Origin: Isoetes taiwanensis
Taxonomy: Eukaryota; Streptophyta; Lycopodiopsida; Isoetales; Isoetaceae
Assembly: GCA_021234155.1 (NCBI GenBank)
Contig: JAJEKV010000195.1
Span: 62,001 to 126,000, forward strand
DNA: 64,000 nucleotides
Reading direction: 5' to 3'
The position numbers and the translations under genes are program-made. Below the pieces are notes generated by a model that was given only the letters and a program-made list of their open reading frames with translations, was not told the DNA's origin and did not search any database. Each line of letters starts with the position of its first letter. Positions within the stretch are counted from its first letter, which is position 1. Positions 63,501 through 64,000 of the stretch are shown piece after piece.

Positions 63501-64000
63501 TTGGCACATCCAGCTCAGTAGCTTCCAGAAATTGCTTGTCTTAAGGACTCTCAGGCCAGACAAGGTATTACTGATGGCATCTAATATTTGCAGCAATGAA
63601 CTTTTCGGCCCTTGCACATTTTTGATACTTGATTAACACCACAACTGACACCAGCTCTTGCTGATCTTCCAGGTAGTTTTGGGAGTTCAAAATTATATAG
63701 CTGAGACTTTGGGCCAAAAGTTTATTGATCCGTTAACACTAAACCTGCAAGAATGCTTTGAGGATTCCTCCTGTACAACACCATTGGTCTTTGTCCTTTC
63801 ACCTGGCTCAGATCCAATGGCAATGCTTCTGAAATTATCTGCTGACCGAAACGTAAAGCTCCAAACAGTCTCCCTAGGTCAGGGGCAAGGACCAGTTGCA
63901 ATTGCCGCTATGTCAGAAGCAGCAAGGGAGGGATCCTGGGTGGCACTCCAAAACTGCCACTTAGCTGTCTCCTGGATGCAAACTCTAGAAAAGTATTGGG
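26870..64000 (+). CDS. axonemal inner-arm dynein heavy chain, single-headed type; 3' end outside window
   Basis: The product is the motor subunit of an inner dynein arm that slides axonemal doublets, here presumably in sperm flagella. ATG 26870 (GAGAACATGG) is the first in its frame. Fifty-five exons with GT-AG borders give about 3,690 codons; family members have about 4,000, so roughly 300-350 C-terminal residues are missing. Order: N-terminal tail, linker, AAA1 (P-loop [11 protein letters not shown]), AAA2, AAA3 (GPTGTGKSQ), AAA4 (GVGGSGRQS), stalk with microtubule-binding domain, AAA5, start of AAA6 (SLGQGQGP). The short tail and overall match fit the DNAH1/3/7/12 group; the exact orthologue is unsettled. 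Exon 10 has one extra base, so this allele may be non-functional unless that is a sequencing error. Introns are transposon-rich. Confidence 0.95.
31191..35615 (+). CDS. dynein exons 9-19, linker region
   Basis: Exons: 31191-31487, 31614-31732, 31778-32005, 32965-33112, 33360-33457, 33763-33876, 34147-34305, 34395-34583, 34655-35026, 35105-35308, 35451-35615. Recognisable linker landmarks are [11 protein letters not shown] and EEEWMTVPF in exon 11, [16 protein letters not shown] across exons 12-13, and [17 protein letters not shown] in exon 16. The linker is the mechanical element that swings during the power stroke. Exon 10 is one base too long for the frame (next entry). Introns 11 (32006-32964) and 14 (33877-34146) show nothing beyond a 29-bp tandem duplication at 32381-32438. 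Confidence 0.9.
31614..31732 (+). pseudogene. dynein exon 10 with one-base frame lesion
   Basis: The exon enters in phase after AG/G (R) and reads [17 protein letters not shown] through INDWTAYYL, then TAA at 31723-31725. The best donor, GGAG/GTGTCT at 31732, leaves the exon one base over phase, while the next exon must start in phase 0 with GAG (ELSHNLEE). Reading the other frame after about 31717 gives LVKLE, which joins smoothly to ELSHNLEE. A single extra base near 31715-31720 explains both facts. It may be a true null mutation, an assembly error, or evidence of an unusual splice site. Confidence 0.6.
35870..37209 (-). mobile_element. small non-autonomous LTR element in dynein intron 19
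   Basis: Related sequences at 35870-36035 and 37072-37209 share AGAGGAATGGAA-AACTGGTTCATTGTATAA and ATGTATGTACATGTCACAC, in direct orientation. On the minus strand the left copy begins TGTTAAGAG just after the purine run TTAAGGGAGAG (36036-36046), the same polypurine tract as the copia element at 52899. The 1-kb interior has no ORF and includes an ATT microsatellite. This fits a TRIM-like copia relative. The copies are diverged and I cannot see target duplications or a primer site. Confidence 0.55.
36495..36572. repeat. TAA/ATT microsatellite
   Basis: A run of TAATAATAA followed by ATTATTATT forms an imperfect AT-rich palindrome of about 75 bp inside the small LTR element. It can fold back on itself. 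Confidence 0.9.
37403..39958 (+). CDS. dynein exons 20-22, AAA1 motor site
   Basis: Exons: 37403-37597, 38051-38406, 39859-39958. AAA1 is the main ATPase of the motor. Walker A is [16 protein letters not shown] (exon 20), Walker B is CFDEFNRID (exon 21), and the sensor region is [19 protein letters not shown]; all catalytic residues are present. Exon 22 continues with [15 protein letters not shown], a block highly conserved in axonemal dyneins. Intron 21 (38407-39858) holds a diverged ~105-bp tandem pair at 38781-38986 and otherwise nothing I can name. Confidence 0.95.
38781..38986. repeat. diverged ~100-bp tandem pair in dynein intron 21
   Basis: Two consecutive segments begin TCCTGCA(T/C)CT and share ATATATC-TCA, ACAATATG-AGATTCT and a TTTGTCTTTG/TTTTTCTTTG end. 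A third start (TCCTGCATCTAATC) follows at 38987. The copies are old. Confidence 0.5.
40361..40867 (+). CDS. dynein exons 23-24, AAA2
   Basis: Exons: 40361-40552 and 40629-40867. Exon 23 has the AAA1-AAA2 connection ([40 protein letters not shown]). Exon 24 carries the AAA2 P-loop as GFSFGAKTS, a degenerate form of the usual G-x-P-F-G-G-K-T; the Lys-Thr pair is kept, so nucleotide binding is still plausible. AAA2 normally binds but does not rapidly hydrolyse nucleotide. The exon ends in phase 2 and its partner lies 3.1 kb away because of a retroelement in the intron. Confidence 0.92.
41054..43655 (+). mobile_element. decayed copia-type LTR element in dynein intron 24
   Basis: LTRs at 41054-41242 and 43439-43655 share TGCATGCTGAGTCATCACTT and GAGCTAGAGGTGCTTACGCT. 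Target duplications GAATT stand at 41049-41053 and 43656-43660. A primer site TGGTATCGGAGCC directly follows the 5' LTR at 41243, one base changed from the copia consensus, and a purine run (TTGGGGGGA) precedes the 3' LTR. The 2.2-kb interior shows no protease, integrase or reverse transcriptase motif; short frames exist without recognisable domains. I take it as a non-autonomous or internally deleted element in the same orientation as the dynein gene. Confidence 0.85.
43983..45255 (+). CDS. dynein exons 25-28, AAA2 end and start of AAA3
   Basis: Exons: 43983-44175, 44263-44571, 44642-44708, 45113-45255. They encode [37 protein letters not shown] (the AAA2 Walker B block), [13 protein letters not shown] and [14 protein letters not shown], all standard AAA2 landmarks, and then the AAA2-AAA3 connector. 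Exon 27 ends CAGA/GTGAGT and exon 28 begins GGGCAAG, completing an Arg codon. A 20-T run at 45081-45100 sits just before the exon 28 acceptor (TGATGTGCAG) and could affect sequencing or splicing there. Confidence 0.92.
45256..45930. other. dynein intron 28, no recognised element
   Basis: A 675-bp intron with several open frames but none with a domain, a Kozak context or splice logic. I see nothing I can support in it. Confidence 0.6.
45931..47100 (+). CDS. dynein exons 29-32, AAA3
   Basis: Exons: 45931-46262, 46352-46573, 46694-46852, 46923-47100. AAA3 is the regulatory ATPase. Walker A is [12 protein letters not shown] in exon 29; Walker B is [11 protein letters not shown] in exon 30; [17 protein letters not shown] (exon 31) and [10 protein letters not shown] (exon 32) are conserved AAA3 landmarks. 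Every splice phase closes. The key residues for ATP binding and hydrolysis are present. Confidence 0.95.
47101..48190. other. dynein intron 32
   Basis: A 1.09-kb intron with one notable item, the tRNA-like SINE candidate at 47612-47800, and otherwise no element I can name. Confidence 0.6.
47612..47800 (+). mobile_element. tRNA-derived SINE candidate
   Basis: The segment GGGGCTGGTAGCTTAGTG matches the 5' end and A box of a tRNA, GCTTGGCTGGCAAGC folds as an anticodon-like arm, and GGTGTTTCAGACA about 43 bases after the A box resembles a B box. A tRNA-unrelated tail follows. No target duplication or poly-A end is clear, and the tRNA acceptor stem is not closed, so a decayed SINE is more likely than a working tRNA gene. 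Confidence 0.4.
48191..50489 (+). CDS. dynein exons 33-38, AAA4
   Basis: Exons: 48191-48484, 48590-48835, 49068-49235, 49416-49562, 49641-49742, 49816-49920. AAA4 Walker A reads [13 protein letters not shown], with Arg where Lys is usual; that Arg is common in AAA4 of axonemal dyneins. [35 protein letters not shown] (Walker B region) and [17 protein letters not shown] are family landmarks. Intron 38 (49921-50489) contains the repeated pair described next. Confidence 0.92.
49957..50405. repeat. pair of ~155-bp direct repeats in dynein intron 38, possible TRIM
   Basis: Segments at 49957-50110 and 50246-50405 share GAAGAGTTGTT-GAAGTTA, CACATTC/CATCC-TATAAAGGTG, ATGAATTCAGCC/ATGAATTGAGCC and CTCCAC-GAGTT, in direct orientation, with 135 bp between. 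TATAAAGGTG could be an LTR promoter. The size suits a terminal-repeat retrotransposon in miniature, but primer site, purine tract and target duplication are not clear. Confidence 0.45.
50490..52730 (+). CDS. dynein exons 39-43, stalk and microtubule-binding domain
   Basis: Exons: 50490-50623, 50877-51000, 51682-51840, 52382-52528, 52612-52730. Exons 39-41 form the first strand of the stalk coiled coil ([34 protein letters not shown], Ala/Glu-rich [18 protein letters not shown]). Exon 42 starts the microtubule-binding domain with [20 protein letters not shown], the most conserved part of it. Exon 43 ([29 protein letters not shown]) finishes it. The stalk places microtubule contact about 10-15 nm from the ring in known structures. 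Introns 40 and 41 show nothing I can name. Confidence 0.93.
52830..52864 (+). other. plastid 5S rRNA-like fragment in dynein intron 43
   Basis: Thirty-five bases starting TAGAGGAACCACACCAATCC match the first third of chloroplast 5S rRNA as I remember it, without a mismatch. The match ends at GAACTTGGTG; what follows (TGCGACAACAATTGTAG) is at best a diverged continuation. It cannot be a working rRNA gene. It may be nuclear-integrated plastid DNA or a filler at a break. The younger copia element inserted 34 bp downstream. Confidence 0.6.
52899..53133 (+). repeat. copia 5' LTR, 235 bp
   Basis: TG...CA repeat identical to 57608-57842. It ends with pyrimidine-rich CTCTCTCTCCTCC and CCAACA, immediately followed by the primer site. 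A CATATATATG motif near 53053 may be the TATA box. Confidence 0.95.
53358..54800 (+). CDS. copia Gag-protease ORF (intact part)
   Basis: ATG 53358 ([11 protein letters not shown]) opens 480 codons without interruption. Order: gag helical domain ([47 protein letters not shown]), one zinc knuckle [14 protein letters not shown], a basic linker, the protease active site [11 protein letters not shown], and the pre-integrase block [20 protein letters not shown] with the zinc finger CNACSLAK. Stop at 54798-54800 falls just before the integrase core. As the only long open frame it could still make capsid protein. In full elements the frame continues through integrase and reverse transcriptase. Confidence 0.9.
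   Translation: MDPFKFSKDPMLTPSNWYVWADFFENFMITNNLGAVFDPAWDKAKDAKSTELDRRALAYLKLLVSPSIRIRLRPLSSFKEAWKELENSYAYTGLSTQLVVKKKIETTLLTSCSNMTEYLEKMEALRLELIAAGGKMEDLDLIQCILINLPLEYAMLSSQIRHAKEPDFLEVKGMLIQEESHIKALKSNGAGILGEKALVSDHKAKNSTKNSSRRAIECYYCHKLGHIAKDCHAKQRKDAKDARQKKASTSESKAKSEKSNLAACTEILESNAEFLCMAVHTSIPRIPQGHWILDSGATSHMSGDSTVFQHLHKEQKGEVQLGDGFSHPIQGKGLVTLDLGDGMLKAIRDVMYVPELATNLLSISQMDLFGRFVLFGGGKAVIYDAHPKDDPAAQELAHGKLHNGLYKLDQVEAMNHALIHQHNSLEELWHNRLGHFNCKYIHMLRRKNMVRGLPNLKDVDLHCNACSLAKQSQVPYPKVL
54801..55800 (+). pseudogene. copia integrase remnants
   Basis: Scattered frames preserve pieces of integrase: FEIIHSDLS near 54820, [14 protein letters not shown] with the second catalytic Asp near 55012, and [12 protein letters not shown] with the Glu near 55110, followed by the domain region MTPYEALYG near 55275. 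Several stops and shifts separate them, and part of the first catalytic region appears deleted or shifted. The stretch 55471-55800 corresponds to the Glu/Pro-rich linker before reverse transcriptase. Confidence 0.82.
55941..57575 (+). pseudogene. copia reverse transcriptase and RNase H, broken
   Basis: The frame 55941-56780 is a good copia reverse transcriptase: [46 protein letters not shown] and the active site [11 protein letters not shown]. It stops at 56780 where the protein should continue; shifted frames pick up YQSLVGSLR (56708-56908). RNase H is visible only as shreds (57369-57575) ending in [19 protein letters not shown], the conserved copia C-terminus. Active-site residues of the polymerase are present, but the enzyme is truncated. 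Confidence 0.88.
57608..57842 (+). repeat. copia 3' LTR, 235 bp
   Basis: Identical to 52899-53133, preceded by the purine tract and followed by CCTCC. Confidence 0.95.
57984..58563 (+). mobile_element. 5'-truncated LINE copy with 14-bp target duplication
   Basis: A frame from 57984 to 58383 encodes the C-terminal end of LINE ORF2: [11 protein letters not shown] and zinc finger [20 protein letters not shown] with SCPAF, parallel to 24880-25020. It is followed by the family 3' end with hairpin, TTTTTTAATCCTGGTAGTAAT and (TTCTA)n. GTACATATGTTGGG occurs at 57970-57983 and again at 58564-58577, a clean target duplication. The copy lies in dynein intron 43, sense orientation. A 33-bp unit is present three times in its frame (next entry). 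Confidence 0.9.
58261..58359 (+). repeat. 33-bp unit tandemly triplicated in frame
   Basis: Three identical units at 58261-58293, 58294-58326 and 58327-58359 keep the LINE reading frame and encode [11 protein letters not shown] three times. Perfect identity means a recent expansion. Confidence 0.95.
58578..59717. other. remainder of dynein intron 43
   Basis: About 1.1 kb without a recognised gene or element. A minus open frame at 59377-59712 has no domain and ends at the next exon's acceptor. Confidence 0.6.
59718..60403 (+). CDS. dynein exons 44-45, second stalk strand
   Basis: Exons: 59718-59925 and 60131-60403. The acceptor ACTGCAG/ATATA completes the Pro codon split by the 7-kb intron. 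Exon 44 reads [20 protein letters not shown] then a coiled coil ([18 protein letters not shown]). Exon 45 continues with [19 protein letters not shown] and [10 protein letters not shown]-type [19 protein letters not shown], the entry to AAA5. Together with exons 39-43 this restores an antiparallel stalk. Confidence 0.93.
59961..60044. repeat. ATACA microsatellite plus 27-bp tandem pair
   Basis: ATACA repeats at 59961-59995 run into two identical 27-bp units (59991-60017 and 60018-60044) containing CCCAATACGGCTGATATGAG. They lie in dynein intron 44, between the exons of the stalk. Confidence 0.9.
60487..61588 (+). CDS. dynein exons 46-49, AAA5
   Basis: Exons: 60487-60675, 60856-60960, 61092-61295, 61373-61588. 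Landmarks are [71 protein letters not shown], and [23 protein letters not shown]5 has no functional ATP site in dyneins; it carries the buttress that supports the stalk, the latter lying in exons 49-50. All phases close. Confidence 0.94.
61675..61926. repeat. two short tandem pairs in dynein intron 49
   Basis: A 26-bp unit CTACTGCCATAA-CTGTGTTC is repeated at 61675-61726. A second pair near 61838 and 61887 shares GGTGGTTG-GTCATGACCCAA and AACGTTG-like ends with a period of about 50 bp and contains the palindrome GGTCATGACC. Confidence 0.7.
61764..61990 (+). mobile_element. weak tRNA-derived SINE candidate
   Basis: TTGGTCTTGTGGTAACACG resembles an A box and GGGTTCCTAGTCAGAGTC about 37 bases later resembles a B box, the spacing of tRNA promoters. 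A tail without coding follows. There is no visible target duplication. Treat as a suggestion. Confidence 0.3.
62333..64000 (+). CDS. dynein exons 50-55, end of AAA5 and start of AAA6
   Basis: Exons: 62333-62477, 62754-63001, 63086-63202, 63280-63363, 63481-63564, 63673-64000 (continues). Exon 50 is helical (buttress) and ends ILFFCVS with a Gly/Asp codon split; exon 51 reads [20 protein letters not shown] and [14 protein letters not shown], standard for this class. Exon 54 has [20 protein letters not shown]. Exon 55 opens AAA6: [43 protein letters not shown]. The rest of AAA6 and the C-terminal cap are beyond position 64000. Confidence 0.95.

Noticed and set aside
1-64000. CRISPR arrays, operons, ribosome binding sites or bacterial genes
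   Set aside because: Nothing of the kind is present; gene structure, introns and transposons are those of a plant nuclear genome.

Overview
The window is nuclear DNA of a land plant that makes swimming sperm. Plant-type LTR retrotransposons, primed from initiator-tRNA-Met-like sites, sit around and inside a long, many-exon axonemal dynein heavy chain gene. Flowering plants and conifers lack such dyneins. A fern is the best guess, from the transposon load and intron structure; a lycophyte, bryophyte, cycad or Ginkgo cannot be excluded from sequence alone.

Layout. Positions 1-5087 are the 3' half of a decayed Ty3/gypsy element: integrase, an unusually long extra ORF downstream of pol, and the 3' LTR. 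Positions 5797-14939 are a complete but decayed minus-strand Ty1/copia element with 831/832-bp LTRs and AAGAT target duplications. It carries a 5'-truncated L1-like LINE, a 453-bp foldback element with 120-bp arms, a 1.3-kb insert flanked by a 19-bp repeat, and a short LINE end. The copia element split a plus-strand reading frame. Positions 14940-24070 are a mosaic of degenerate genes: a DDE-transposase-like gene on the plus strand; a Ulp1-type protease and an FCP1/NIF-type HAD phosphatase on the minus strand, convergent with it; and a second, 5'-end copy of the phosphatase gene on the minus strand. The two phosphatase copies share about 630 bp. Another LINE 3' end follows (24190-25352).

From 26870 to the right edge runs one plus-strand gene for a single-headed inner-arm axonemal dynein heavy chain. 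I could chain 55 exons with GT-AG borders, about 3,690 codons, covering tail, linker, AAA1-AAA5, stalk with microtubule-binding domain, and the start of AAA6. The last few hundred residues lie beyond the window. Splice phases close at every junction except exon 10, which carries one extra base.

Several dynein introns hold transposons: a decayed non-autonomous copia-type element (41054-43655, TSD GAATT), a small minus-strand LTR element (35870-37209), a copia element with identical 235-bp LTRs but broken coding sequence (52899-57842, TSD CCTCC), and a LINE copy with a 14-bp target duplication (57984-58563). Intron 43 also contains a 35-nt stretch matching plastid 5S rRNA. The only gene here with a convincing cellular role is the dynein; nearly everything else is transposon-derived or degenerate.
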